A stretch of DNA of 64,000 bases, taken from Nitratireductor kimnyeongensis (GTDB lineage: Bacteria; Pseudomonadota; Alphaproteobacteria; Rhizobiales; Rhizobiaceae). Position 1 is the first letter of the stretch, and each line of letters begins with the position of its first letter. Shown here one piece after another: positions 8,595-17,442 of this stretch. A program made the translations under genes and the position numbers. The DNA lies in the NCBI RefSeq assembly GCF_019891395.1, contig NZ_CP078143.1:1588001-1652000 (forward strand). Direction: 5' to 3'. A model generated the notes under the pieces. It was not told where the DNA came from, ran no database searches, and worked only from the letters and a program-made list of their open reading frames with translations.

Positions 8595-9973
8595 CCGTTC
8601 GCCTGCAACACCTCGGGAACGTCCTCGTCGGGCGTGCCGAGCCACACGCCGAGTTCGCGAAGCCGCGCCTGGACGTCCGCCGCCTCGATCTTCGAGATGG
8701 GCACGCCACGCGCCGCCGCAAGCGCCGCCGCGACGGCAGCCGCCTCGCCGGTCATCGTGCAGGCGGGAACGTTCCGCGTCGAACCGAAGGCAATCTCGTC
8801 GGACGAGATGCACCGACCGGCCATGATGATGTTGTCCAGTTCCAGCGGAACCATCGTTCGAAACGGAATGCCGTAACCGATACCTATATGGTCCATGATG
8901 GCGTTGCTTCCGCCGGGCTCGTGGACATCGACCGGTGAATTGCACAGGCCGATGGCATCGTCGAAGCGCTTGTTGCCGCGCACATCGTCCTCGGTCAGTA
9001 CATAATGGCCGACCACGCGGCGGGTCTCGCGGATGCCGAGTTTCGGTGCGACCTCCAGGAAGATCGCGTTCTCGAAACCGCCGACGAAGCGCTGCAGGAA
9101 ATCGTAAGCGCAGTATGCCTGCTTGCGGATCTCGATCTCGGCCTGGCTCAGGTCGCGGTCGTCAAGCCCGTTGCCTTGGAACCGGGTCACATTGACGGAA
9201 ATCTCGCCGGGGATCAGGCCGGTCTTCATGGTGATGTGATCCTTTGGTACGATCCAATCGAAACCCTCGGCGACCTTGTCCTTGATGCGCTGCTGGAAAC
9301 CCGTGAGCAGCACCGCCATGACGTAATCTTCGTTGTTGTCGCCGGCCTCCTTGGGATAGACGACCTCCCACATGTCGTCACGATGCTTCTCGCAATCGGC
9401 GATCAGCGCCGGCACATTGACATTGAGCAGCCTGAAATAGGAGGTGATCGGCTGGGTCAATCCGTCGCCCTGGCGCCCCAGCATGAACTTCGCACCCGCG
9501 AGCGCGGCCACGTCGCCGTCGCCAGAGGCGTCGACGAAGGCCTTTGCGAGCACGAGGCTCTCGCCTGACTTGGTGCGGATGACTAGGCCGTGAACGGCGT
9601 TGTCCTTGACGACGGTCTCGGTCACCGTCGCGCGCAGCAACACCTCCACGCCGGATTCCTCGACCATCTCGATGATGACGCGTTGCATCGTCTCGGCGTC
9701 GAACGTGCCTGTGTATTTACCCCAGTAGGATTCGCGCACGCGGCCATCGGCACCACGGTAGCCGACGCAGCGATCCAGCATTTCGTGGAAGATCGCCGAG
9801 TTGATCAAACCCGTCGGCTTCGTCAGACGGCCACCGGTGATCAGCCCTCCCAGAAAGCCCGTGCCTTCCAGAAGCAGCACTTTCGCGCCTTCCCGGGCAG
9901 CACGTATCGCCGCGACAATGCCAGAGGAGCCGGCACCCGTCACTACCACGTCATAGGAACCGAAGAGGTTCAT
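8591..9973 (-). CDS. FAD-dependent oxidoreductase (FAD_oxidored family)
   Basis: The 460-residue protein starts with an FAD-binding Rossmann motif (DVVVTGAGSSGIVAAIRAAREG) ending in the ribose-binding acid of LLLEGTGFLGG. It ends with the second FAD-contact region (NIIMAGRCISSDEIAFGSTR, then TGEAAAVAAALAA). This pattern is typical of FAD_oxidored proteins of unknown substrate. The ATG at 9973 is chosen because AGGAAAGG lies 8 nt upstream; an in-frame TTG two codons earlier is less likely. It has no signal peptide. It follows the LVIVD-repeat gene by 29 nt and is probably cotranscribed. Oxidation of a hydroxy or amino group in the island's pathway is inference. Confidence 0.85.
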   Translation of the reverse strand: MNLFGSYDVVVTGAGSSGIVAAIRAAREGAKVLLLEGTGFLGGLITGGRLTKPTGLINSAIFHEMLDRCVGYRGADGRVRESYWGKYTGTFDAETMQRVIIEMVEESGVEVLLRATVTETVVKDNAVHGLVIRTKSGESLVLAKAFVDASGDGDVAALAGAKFMLGRQGDGLTQPITSYFRLLNVNVPALIADCEKHRDDMWEVVYPKEAGDNNEDYVMAVLLTGFQQRIKDKVAEGFDWIVPKDHITMKTGLIPGEISVNVTRFQGNGLDDRDLSQAEIEIRKQAYCAYDFLQRFVGGFENAIFLEVAPKLGIRETRRVVGHYVLTEDDVRGNKRFDDAIGLCNSPVDVHEPGGSNAIMDHIGIGYGIPFRTMVPLELDNIIMAGRCISSDEIAFGSTRNVPACTMTGEAAAVAAALAAARGVPISKIEAADVQARLRELGVWLGTPDEDVPEVLQANG

Positions 9974-10002
9974 GGGCAAGTCCTTTCCTGCGTCGGCTGA
10001 AA

Positions 10003-11250
10003 TCAGCCGTCATATTCCATGATGTAAAGACCGGCGTTGTAGTCGGTCACGTAGATAAGCCCCGACGCTTCGACGAAGATATCGCAGGACTGGATGATCG
10101 GTTTCTTGCCAGGCCTCTGGTCCATCAGGCCCTGCGGAGCAGGCGGAACGAGCGCTCCGACCTCCTTAGGCCGATACTGATCGGATATGTCGAACACGCG
10201 CACGCCCGCATTCTGCCAGGTCGAAAAGATGATCGAGGAACTCTGGAACGTGCCGGGGCGGTTCTCATGGACGTTGTGCGGCCCGTAATGCGCGCCCTTG
10301 CGCGCATAGTCGGCATCCTGCGGAACGGGCATGGTCGCGACGGGGACCGGATTGGCGCGGTCTTTCACGTCGAACAACCAGATGTTTTTCAACCCGTCCT
10401 CGAAATCGTCGAGCACTGCCTCGTCGAGCACGACCAACAGGTCGCGGTCCGGGAGCGGCAGGCAATTGTGTGTTCCCCCCTGGAAGGGCGGCGACCAGTT
10501 GCGGTGGACGACGAGCTTCGGATCGGTCCGGTCGGCGACATCCATCACCACCAGTCCGGCATCGCGCCACGCACCCCAGGCGGTGTCGCCGTTCACGATG
10601 GCATGATGCAGACCGTATTTCGCCACCGGCGACCATGACGGCTTCTCACCCGCCTCGAGGTTCATGCCCGGGAGCCAGTAGCGGCCGGCCTCGCGCGGAT
10701 TGGTAGGATCGGACATGTCAACAGTCATGAAAATGAAGTCGGTGAAGCCGTCGAGCAGCGCCGAAACATAGGCCCACTGCCCGCCAGTCCACCAGATACG
10801 GTGAATGCCGCCGGAAACCGGCATAAAGCCGATCCGCTTCGGTTGGCCCGGCGTCGAAATGTCGTAAACCGCGAGCCCGGCATCCCAGTCGCGCTCCGCC
10901 TTGGGCGCGGCAGTGCCGAGCGCCGTTCCGGCCGCGGCCTTGTAGTAGCTCGCCTCATCGGCGAATGCGCTGTCGGCAAAGACGTCCTTGCCATGAATAA
11001 CAAGAAGAAGATTGTCCGCCACCTGCAAATGCACGTTCCAGGTATTGGGCGGGGCCTCGACATAACCGACCGGCTTCGTGTTCTTCGGATCGCGCACATC
11101 GACAACAGAGAACCCTTTACTGAACAGGTGCCCGACATAGGCGAAGCCGTTTTCGACCATCACCTGTATGCCGTCGCGGCGGCCACCCTGGTCGCTGTGG
11201 CCGACCAGGCGCATGTTGCGGGCATAATCGGGCTTCATGAGTTCGGTCAC
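10003..11250 (-). CDS. LVIVD-repeat (beta-propeller-like) protein
   Basis: The 415-residue product contains repeated blades of the type GFSVVDVRDPKNTKPVGYV, AGLVVMDVADRTDPKLV, NIWLFDVKDRANPVPVATM and GVRVFDISDQYRPKEVGAL, as in LVIVD-repeat proteins of the beta-propeller class. I start at GTG 11250, 8 nt after GGAGAG. The longer open frame would run back through the terminator and into the upstream gene. No signal peptide is visible, so it is probably cytoplasmic. Conserved His and Trp clusters such as GLHHAIVNG and GGIHRIWWTGGQW could bind metal or ligand. The function is unknown. Its pairing with the FAD oxidoreductase suggests a shared substrate. Confidence 0.75.
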   Translation of the reverse strand: MTELMKPDYARNMRLVGHSDQGGRRDGIQVMVENGFAYVGHLFSKGFSVVDVRDPKNTKPVGYVEAPPNTWNVHLQVADNLLLVIHGKDVFADSAFADEASYYKAAAGTALGTAAPKAERDWDAGLAVYDISTPGQPKRIGFMPVSGGIHRIWWTGGQWAYVSALLDGFTDFIFMTVDMSDPTNPREAGRYWLPGMNLEAGEKPSWSPVAKYGLHHAIVNGDTAWGAWRDAGLVVMDVADRTDPKLVVHRNWSPPFQGGTHNCLPLPDRDLLVVLDEAVLDDFEDGLKNIWLFDVKDRANPVPVATMPVPQDADYARKGAHYGPHNVHENRPGTFQSSSIIFSTWQNAGVRVFDISDQYRPKEVGALVPPAPQGLMDQRPGKKPIIQSCDIFVEASGLIYVTDYNAGLYIMEYDG

Positions 11251-11292
11251 TTTTGGGTCTCTCCAGCTTGTGTTCGGGCCGATGCCGCCGTT

Positions 11293-11324
11293 AAAAAACG
11301 GAACACGCCGCCCGAGGCGGCGTG
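11293..11324 (-). terminator. Rho-independent terminator after the sugar-binding protein gene
   Basis: Read on the minus strand, a 9-bp stem (CACGCCGCC with GGCGGCGTG, 3-nt loop) is followed 5 nt later by six Ts. It sits 18 nt after the binding-protein stop. It should separate the high-level ABC importer transcript from the downstream LVIVD/FAD genes, or attenuate read-through. Confidence 0.75.
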
Positions 11325-11341
11325 CTCGCCGTCGGTGCGTC

Positions 11342-12337
11342 CTACTTGACGCGGTTACCCCAGTTGTTCTCGCTGTCGACATTGTCCTTCCAGATCATCA
11401 CCGGCTGGATCAGCGTCTCCTTTGCGACTTCCTTGCCGGCAAAGTGGTTCTCCATTTCACCGACGATGGATTCCGCCATCGAGAAAGGGTTCTGGCCGAC
11501 ATCGGCATCCTGGATGCCTTCGCGGATGCGTTCCAGTCCCAGCGGCGTGCCATCGAAACCGATGATCGGCACGTGGCCTTCCTCACCGACGAGCTTCAGA
11601 CGATCGATCTGGCGAAGCGCGGAAACCACGCCGCGGATCATCTCGTCATTGTGTGCCCAGATGCCGGCGACGTTGGGATCGCGGGTGAAGGCGTCGAGCA
11701 CGAGCGTATGCGCGTTGTCGGCGGTCCACTCGGCTTTCAGCGTTTCGATCTTGAAGCCGGGATACTTCTCTTCAGCGCGGTCATGAAAGCCTTTGTAGCG
11801 CTTCTCCGACTGGCCGGAGCCGATGGCACCGCGAACCTCGAGGACGAGCCCCTCATCGCCGATGAGCTTTGCCATCGCATCCGCTGCCGCGGAACCGCCG
11901 GCGACATCGTCGAAGGTGTTGTAGGCGACCCATTCACCTTCCGGGGGAAGGTTCTCCAGCATGAAGAGCGGGATGCCGGACTCGTTGGCCCTGCGCACAC
12001 CGCCCTGCAACAGGGTGGCATCCACCGGATTGAGAAGAATGATGTCCGGCTGCTTGCTGACGATGTCGAGAAGCTGAGTGGTCTGGGTGGAAGGGTCGCC
12101 CTTTCCGTCATAGACCGAGATGCTCATGCCCTTTTCGGCGGCCAGTTCCTTCACCCGATTCACGAGCGTGACCTGGTACTCATACTGCAGCCCGAACGCG
12201 ATATAAGCGAGATCCTTGCCTTTGAGTACGCTGTCGGCGGCGGATACCTTGGGTGCGAACCCCAAATTGACTGCTGCTATTGTTACGGCCCCGGCTGCCA
12301 ATGCCAGGAATGTGCGGCGTGTTTTATTGGTTTCCAT
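11342..12337 (-). CDS. Sugar ABC transporter substrate-binding protein, ribose (RbsB) type
   Basis: The 331-residue protein has a twin-arginine-like N terminus (KTRRTFLALAAGAVTIAAV, cleavage near VSA-AD). A periplasmic-binding-protein-4 fold follows: AYIAFGLQYEYQVTLVNRVK, then DIILLNPVDATLLQGGVRRA, then IWAHNDEMIRGVV and IIGFDGTPLGLE. It is the receptor of the CUT2 importer encoded just upstream. The gene order ATPase-permease-receptor differs from the usual rbs order, and a 181-nt gap separates it from the permease. The ligand is unknown; operator sharing with the otn operon suggests a C4 acid sugar or related polyol acid (inference). Confidence 0.92.
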   Translation of the reverse strand: METNKTRRTFLALAAGAVTIAAVNLGFAPKVSAADSVLKGKDLAYIAFGLQYEYQVTLVNRVKELAAEKGMSISVYDGKGDPSTQTTQLLDIVSKQPDIILLNPVDATLLQGGVRRANESGIPLFMLENLPPEGEWVAYNTFDDVAGGSAAADAMAKLIGDEGLVLEVRGAIGSGQSEKRYKGFHDRAEEKYPGFKIETLKAEWTADNAHTLVLDAFTRDPNVAGIWAHNDEMIRGVVSALRQIDRLKLVGEEGHVPIIGFDGTPLGLERIREGIQDADVGQNPFSMAESIVGEMENHFAGKEVAKETLIQPVMIWKDNVDSENNWGNRVK

Positions 12338-12518
12338 GGTAATACAGTTTCCTCCCTAATGGACTGTCTGTGAGACTTAGTTTTCCCAACCGAGTCACCG
12401 GTGGGTTTTCGCGGATCGCTTCAGAACGGCGATCCAACCTTCCCTTTTCTAGTCACACAATCCTCCTCCCGCCGGATCGCGGCTCGAGCCGCCGACCCGG
12501 TGTCTCGCGTTTTCGAGA

Positions 12519-13586
12519 CTATTTTTGCTTCTCCGGCTTGCTTGTTTTCGTCGAGACCACCTTTTTGCGCATTCCGGATTCCAGATAGTTTCGGCGATAG
12601 ACGTCGAGCGCCGCCGCAGCAGCAATCACCAAGCCGCTAACGACCGAGTCCCAGTTCGGCGGCACGTTGAGCAAATTGACCGCGTTCTGGACGAGGCCGA
12701 GCAGGATCACGCCCAGCAGCATACCGCCCATGTTGCCTTCGCCACCAAACAGGCTGACGCCGCCGATGACGACCGCCGCGATGACCGCAAGTTCCATGCC
12801 CTGCGCCGCGGTGGCAGCACCCGCCTCAAACCGGGCGGTGATGAGAAGCCCGGCGATTGCCGACATCATGCCCGATATGACGAAGCAGGTAATGATCACC
12901 CGCTCGGTATTGATGCCGGCGAGCCGCGCGGCGAGCGGATTGCCGCCTGTCGCGTAGACCGATCTGCCGAACTTGGTTCGCGACAGGACGATCTGAGCCA
13001 CGATCGCCAGGAAAAGCGTCAGCAGAATAACCGACGGGATTCCGAGGATGCGGCTGTATTGCAGATCAACGAAAATCTTCGGCACCGGTGCGATGTTGGT
13101 TCCGCCCGAGAAGATAAACGCCAGGCCGCGTCCGATGGTCATGGCAGCGAGCGTTGCGATGAGCGGCGGAATCTTCAGCTTGGTGACGGCAAGCCCGTTG
13201 ACGAGGCCGAACGCCATGCCGACGCAGATCGCCGCCAATATGCCGAGTTCGGGCGGCCAGTCATAGAAATTCACCAGCCCGACCGACAGCACCGACGACA
13301 GCACCAGTACGGACGCCACCGAGAGGTCGATGCCCGCGACGAGAATGACGAAGGTCTGGCCGATCGCGACCACAGCGATGATGGTCGCCGACTGCAGCAC
13401 GTTTTCGATATTGCGCATGGTGGCGAAGACCGGGCTCATGAAGCTCATGATGAGCCCGCCGAACAGGATGACGGCCAGCAGGCCGGCGCTCTGGACAAGG
13501 TCGATGAAGGATATCTTGCCGCGCAGGGTCGAAAGCGTGGTCGATCCGGTAGCCTTGCCGTTCATAGAAGGGTTCTCAAATGCCAT
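12519..13586 (-). CDS. Sugar ABC transporter permease, ribose (RbsC) type
   Basis: The 355-residue membrane protein shows RbsC hallmarks: ILVAGIDLSVASVLVLSSVL, MAFGLVNGLAVTKLKIPPLIATLAAMTIGRG across two segments, and VIGGVSLFGGEGNMGG near the C terminus. About ten hydrophobic helices are visible. It starts 13 nt after the ATPase stop. The C-terminal tail after the last helix is long and basic (RRNYLESGMRKK). An inverted repeat just beyond the stop (GTCTCG/CGAGAC) could limit read-through to the binding-protein gene, though transcripts probably continue. Confidence 0.93.
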   Translation of the reverse strand: MAFENPSMNGKATGSTTLSTLRGKISFIDLVQSAGLLAVILFGGLIMSFMSPVFATMRNIENVLQSATIIAVVAIGQTFVILVAGIDLSVASVLVLSSVLSVGLVNFYDWPPELGILAAICVGMAFGLVNGLAVTKLKIPPLIATLAAMTIGRGLAFIFSGGTNIAPVPKIFVDLQYSRILGIPSVILLTLFLAIVAQIVLSRTKFGRSVYATGGNPLAARLAGINTERVIITCFVISGMMSAIAGLLITARFEAGAATAAQGMELAVIAAVVIGGVSLFGGEGNMGGMLLGVILLGLVQNAVNLLNVPPNWDSVVSGLVIAAAAALDVYRRNYLESGMRKKVVSTKTSKPEKQK

Positions 13587-13599
13587 GGTCCAAATTTCC

Positions 13600-15120
13600 T
13601 CAACCCATCGTCGCGGCGGACATTATTGTTTCGCCGGTTGCCTGCTCCCTGGGCATGGATGCGGTGATGCGCCCAGACCGCATCACCAACACCCGGTCGC
13701 TCAGTGAGAGGATTTCCGGTAGTTCCGAACTGATGAGGAGTATCCCCATGCCGCTGCGGGCAAGCCGCAGGATCAGTTCGCTGATTTCCGACTTGGCGCC
13801 CACGTCGATGCCCTTTGTCGGCTCGTCGAGGATCAGCACCTTGGGATTGCGTGTCAGCCAGCGCGCCAGAACCACCTTCTGCTGATTGCCACCAGACAAG
13901 CTCGAGACACGCGTTTTCGAGGACGGCGTCTTGACCGCCAGCGCCCGGATTTCCCGGTCGGCGATCTCCTCCTCGAGGGCAGGAGATAGGAGCCCCCAGC
14001 GCTTGACGTGGTCCAGGAAGGACAACGTTATGTTCATGCGAACCGACAGGAGGCTTATCAGGGCCTGCTGCCTGCGGTCCTCGGGTACCAGGCCGATGCC
14101 GGCCTCGATCGCCGCGGCCGGATCGTTGCTCCTCACCCGCACGCCGGCGACCTCGACGCTGCCGCTGTCGTAGTCGTCGATGCCGAAGATGGCGGCCGCC
14201 AGTTCGCTGCGACCGGCACCGACCAGCCCGGACATGCCGACGATTTCGCCTGCCGCCACTTCGAACGATATGTCGGACAGCATGTTTTCGCGATTGAGGT
14301 TCTTAACCGAAAGGACGACATCGCCGATCGGGCGCGTTTCCACGACGGTCTCGCGCACCTCACGCCCGACCATCATGCGGATCACCTCGTCATGGTCGAG
14401 CTCGGAAATCGGCCGCGTGCCGATGAGCTTGCCGTCGCGAAGCACGGTGACGCGATCGGCTATGGTGAATACCTCTTCCAGCCAGTGCGACACGAAAACG
14501 ATCCCCAGATCCTTCGCCCGCAACTCGTCCACGACGGAGAACAGCCGGTCGATCTCCGGCGGCGACAGCGACGTCGTCGGCTCGTCCATCACCAGCACCT
14601 TGGAATCCTCGGAGATGGCGCGGGCGATCTCGACCAGCTGCTGATCGGCGGGCGACAAGCGTCCGGCCAAGGTGTTGGGGTTGAGATGGGGCGCGACGCG
14701 CGCCAGCGCTTCCAGCGCGCGCTGCCTTTGCCGCTCGACGGAAACCATGCCGTAACGCGTCGGCCAGCGGCCGAGCATGATGTTTTCGGCAACCGTCATG
14801 GCCGGCACCAGGTGAGCATCCTGATGAATTGTTGCCACGCCGACGCGGTGCGCCTCGGCGGGATCGGCATGAAGGGTCTGGCCGTCGACCGTGATTTCGC
14901 CTCGGTCCGGCGCGTAGAAGCCGGCCATCATCTTGATGAGGGTGGACTTGCCCGCGCCGTTCTCGCCCAGCAGCGCGGTGACCTCTCCGGCGCGCACGTC
15001 AAAGTCGACATTGTCGAGCGCCAGAACGCCGGGAAAGGATTTGACGATGGAACGGGCAACCAGAACCGTACGCGGTTCGTCGGTGGCCGCGGCTGCGCTG
15101 GCGCGCTGAACCGCGTTCAC
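13600..15120 (-). CDS. Sugar ABC transporter ATP-binding protein, RbsA/MglA type (two ATPase domains)
   Basis: The 506-residue protein carries two fused nucleotide-binding domains. The first has Walker A GENGAGKSTLIK, signature LSPADQQLVEIARA and Walker B VLVMDEPTTSLS. The second has a degenerate Walker A (GLVGAGRSEL), signature LSGGNQQKVVLARW and LILDEPTKGID. This is the standard RbsA layout. I start at GTG 15120 with GAAGGA 8 nt upstream, because the longer frame would add 62 residues of non-conserved sequence covering the promoter. It is the first gene of the importer operon and lies directly behind the promoter with the GntR-type dyad. Confidence 0.92.
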   Translation of the reverse strand: MNAVQRASAAAATDEPRTVLVARSIVKSFPGVLALDNVDFDVRAGEVTALLGENGAGKSTLIKMMAGFYAPDRGEITVDGQTLHADPAEAHRVGVATIHQDAHLVPAMTVAENIMLGRWPTRYGMVSVERQRQRALEALARVAPHLNPNTLAGRLSPADQQLVEIARAISEDSKVLVMDEPTTSLSPPEIDRLFSVVDELRAKDLGIVFVSHWLEEVFTIADRVTVLRDGKLIGTRPISELDHDEVIRMMVGREVRETVVETRPIGDVVLSVKNLNRENMLSDISFEVAAGEIVGMSGLVGAGRSELAAAIFGIDDYDSGSVEVAGVRVRSNDPAAAIEAGIGLVPEDRRQQALISLLSVRMNITLSFLDHVKRWGLLSPALEEEIADREIRALAVKTPSSKTRVSSLSGGNQQKVVLARWLTRNPKVLILDEPTKGIDVGAKSEISELILRLARSGMGILLISSELPEILSLSDRVLVMRSGRITASMPREQATGETIMSAATMG

Positions 15121-15280
15121 AGGGCTGATCCTTCGGCAAGCGAAGACGGCACCCGTATCTGATCTGCAGGTAACGGCGAACAACGCAATTGGTAGTCTCC
15201 TCCCACTGCCGGGGCCTTCTGCCGGTGCCCGAACGCTGCCGGGCTTTCCGGCCTGCTTTCTGCAGGCTCCTGACTGTATG

Positions 15281-15336
15281 ATTATGCTAGTAGCAACTTT
15301 GCACACTTGTCAACTGGTTGTGACAGTGGACCAGTT
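15281..15336 (-). promoter_or_regulatory. Promoter of the ribose-type ABC operon with GntR-type operator
   Basis: On the minus strand a perfect -35 TTGACA (15313-15308) is followed after 18 nt by TAGCAT (15289-15284). A 23-bp dyad at 15313-15335, with half-sites ACTGGT and ACCAGT separated by 11 nt, abuts the upstream edge of the -35. Including one more base each side gives a 7-bp perfect inverted repeat. A dyad of identical length and near-identical half-sites precedes the gntR gene at 24511-24533, so GntR control of this importer is inferred. Confidence 0.65.
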
Positions 15337-15347
15337 ACTTTTTCGTA

Positions 15348-17438
15348 TTATATTTCCAAGCCTGCCGCATGGGCTTCCGCGATGTTGCTCTCGATCAGGC
15401 GCGGCGCAACCGCGTCGCCGACACGGCGGACCGTCACCCCGGCCAAAAGCGGCGATTCCCTGCACTGGTGATACAGGTCCTCGCAGGAGCGGCGGCCGAT
15501 GACGGCGACAACCGCGTCCACGCCGTCGATCACCTGTTCCGCCCCCTCCACGAGCAGGTAGCGGTCGAAGCCCTTGGTGCCGGCGTCGCTGAACACCGGG
15601 GAGATGGTGACGCGACCGGGCGCGATGGCTTTCGTCACAAAGCCGTGTCGGATGACGATGCCCTTGATGGCCGCGCGGCGGTAGAACAGCGTCCGCGTAC
15701 CGTCCTCGATATCGCCGCCGATCATGGCATCAGGCGTAACGACCTCGACGCTGCATCCCTGCTCGGCCAGGTACTCGGCGGTCCCCGCCCCCTCCCAGTG
15801 TCCATTGTTGTCAATCACCACCACGCGGCACTTCAGCTTCACCGCGCCCGACATCACCTCATCGCTTGAGTGGACGAAGGGTAGGTCGAGGCCGGGAATG
15901 TCCGGCAGAACCTGACGCCCGAGCGCCATGGCCAACGCGGCGTTGCCGGAGGTGCCTGGCAAGTTCGGCTCGGAGCCGGTGGCGATGACGACATGGTCCG
16001 GACGCTCGGCCGCCAGCAATTCCACGCTCGCTTCGACCCCGGTCCTCACCGTCACTCCCAGATGACGGATGATTGCCTCCAGATGCGATGCGACGCCGGC
16101 AATTATGGCGTGCTCGGGCTGCCTGGCCGCCAGGCGCAGCTGGCCGCCAAGCGCATCGGCGCGTTCTATCACCGTTACCTGGTGGCCGCGCCGCGCCGCG
16201 ATCTCCGCCGTCTTGAGCCCCGCGGGACCGCCGCCGACGACGACGACCTTTCCCGGCCGCGCCGCGTGTCCGATGCCAGGTTCGTCGATCTCCAGTTCGC
16301 GACCAGCCGCCGGATTGTGGACGCAGCGGATGCCCTTCTCCTGTCCGACCTGGTAGATGCAGGCATCGTTGCAGGCGATGCAGGAGCGCACCAGATGCGC
16401 TTCGCCGCGCCGCAGCTTCGCCGCGGTATCGGGATCGGCGACAAGCTGGCGCGCGAAGCCGATGAGATCGGCATCACCGCCGGCAAGCATCTCCTCCGCC
16501 AGCGTGGGTGGGGCAATGCGCCCGAAGGCGATAACGGGCAGCCGGCTCTGGCGCTTGAGGGCAGCCGCGTGTCCGCGAAAACTGCCCGCCCCGATTGCCG
16601 CCGGTGGTATTTCCATCCAGTAACTGGAAAAGGAGCCGGCGTCGGTATTCATGTAATCGACGCAGCCGCCCGCCTCCAGATGCGCCGCCATGCGCAGCCC
16701 GTAATCGAGCCCGTAGCCGAAGGTCGTGAACTCGTCCAAGCAGATGCGCACGCCGACGGGAAAGTCGTCGGATGTCGCACGCTTGATCGCTTCCAGAACC
16801 TCGATCGAGAAGCGCATGCGGTTTTCGAAGGAGCCGCCATAGCCGTCGGTCCGGCGGTTGAAATAGGGAGAGGCAAAGGAGCGCAGAAGGCCGTCATGCG
16901 CTACTTTGATCTCGATGCCGTCGAAGCCGCCTTCCATGGCGTTGCGAGCACTCGCGGCGAAACCGTCGATGGTCGCTGCGATGTCCTCCAGGTCCATGGC
17001 CTTGGTTGAAAAATGGCTCGAAGGTTCCGGCATCTGCGACGGCGCCCACAGGATATGGGGAGGACGTTGCAACGAGGTGTGCCCGCCATGGGTAAGCTGG
17101 CCGAATATCTTCGTGCCGTGGGCGTGAACCCGCGAGGTAAGCTCGCGGTAGAACGGGATCACGGCGGCATCCCAGGCGGAAATGAAACGCCGGGACATTT
17201 TGCCCGTCGGGTGCACAGCCTGACTTTCGATGATGGTCAGGCCCACCCCGCCCCGTGCCCGGGCCTCGTGATAGGCCACCAGTTCGTCGGAGCCTAACCC
17301 ATCGAGGTTTCCGAGCGCGGTGAAATGCGGCTGGAAGACAACGCGATTGCGGAGTTCCACCTTGCCGATGGCAAACGGGCTGAACAGCCTCTCGAATGCG
17401 GCAGCGGAACGCGTCTGGAAGTTTGTGGCTGCAGTCAA
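15348..17438 (-). CDS. NADH:flavin oxidoreductase, 2,4-dienoyl-CoA reductase / trimethylamine dehydrogenase family
   Basis: The 696-residue enzyme has an N-terminal old-yellow-enzyme barrel binding FMN (FSPFAIGKVELRNRVVFQPH; NRRTDGYGGSFENRMRF). A 4Fe-4S motif CIACNDACIYQ follows, completed by a fourth Cys, with C-x2-C-x3-C-x11-C spacing identical to that known for E. coli FadH. The C-terminal half binds FAD/NAD(P) (VVVVGGGPAGLKTAEIAARR). I start at TTG 17438 with GAGGAGG 9 nt upstream, inside the end of the Gfo/Idh gene. Relatives reduce enoyl-CoA or enones, or oxidatively demethylate amines. Which applies here is open. No acyl-CoA genes are nearby, so reduction of an unsaturated sugar-like intermediate is a reasonable guess. 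Confidence 0.88.
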   Translation of the reverse strand: MTAATNFQTRSAAAFERLFSPFAIGKVELRNRVVFQPHFTALGNLDGLGSDELVAYHEARARGGVGLTIIESQAVHPTGKMSRRFISAWDAAVIPFYRELTSRVHAHGTKIFGQLTHGGHTSLQRPPHILWAPSQMPEPSSHFSTKAMDLEDIAATIDGFAASARNAMEGGFDGIEIKVAHDGLLRSFASPYFNRRTDGYGGSFENRMRFSIEVLEAIKRATSDDFPVGVRICLDEFTTFGYGLDYGLRMAAHLEAGGCVDYMNTDAGSFSSYWMEIPPAAIGAGSFRGHAAALKRQSRLPVIAFGRIAPPTLAEEMLAGGDADLIGFARQLVADPDTAAKLRRGEAHLVRSCIACNDACIYQVGQEKGIRCVHNPAAGRELEIDEPGIGHAARPGKVVVVGGGPAGLKTAEIAARRGHQVTVIERADALGGQLRLAARQPEHAIIAGVASHLEAIIRHLGVTVRTGVEASVELLAAERPDHVVIATGSEPNLPGTSGNAALAMALGRQVLPDIPGLDLPFVHSSDEVMSGAVKLKCRVVVIDNNGHWEGAGTAEYLAEQGCSVEVVTPDAMIGGDIEDGTRTLFYRRAAIKGIVIRHGFVTKAIAPGRVTISPVFSDAGTKGFDRYLLVEGAEQVIDGVDAVVAVIGRRSCEDLYHQCRESPLLAGVTVRRVGDAVAPRLIESNIAEAHAAGLEI

Positions 17439-17442
17439 CGGA

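Noticed and set aside
11237..12373. 378-codon plus-strand frame opposite the ribose-type binding protein
   Set aside because: The minus strand encodes a clear periplasmic-binding protein with signal sequence; the opposite frame has no family features.
13600..15306. N-terminal extension of the RbsA-type ATPase to 15306
   Set aside because: The extra 62 codons overlap the promoter and dyad and do not resemble the family. GTG 15120 has a good ribosome site and gives the normal length.
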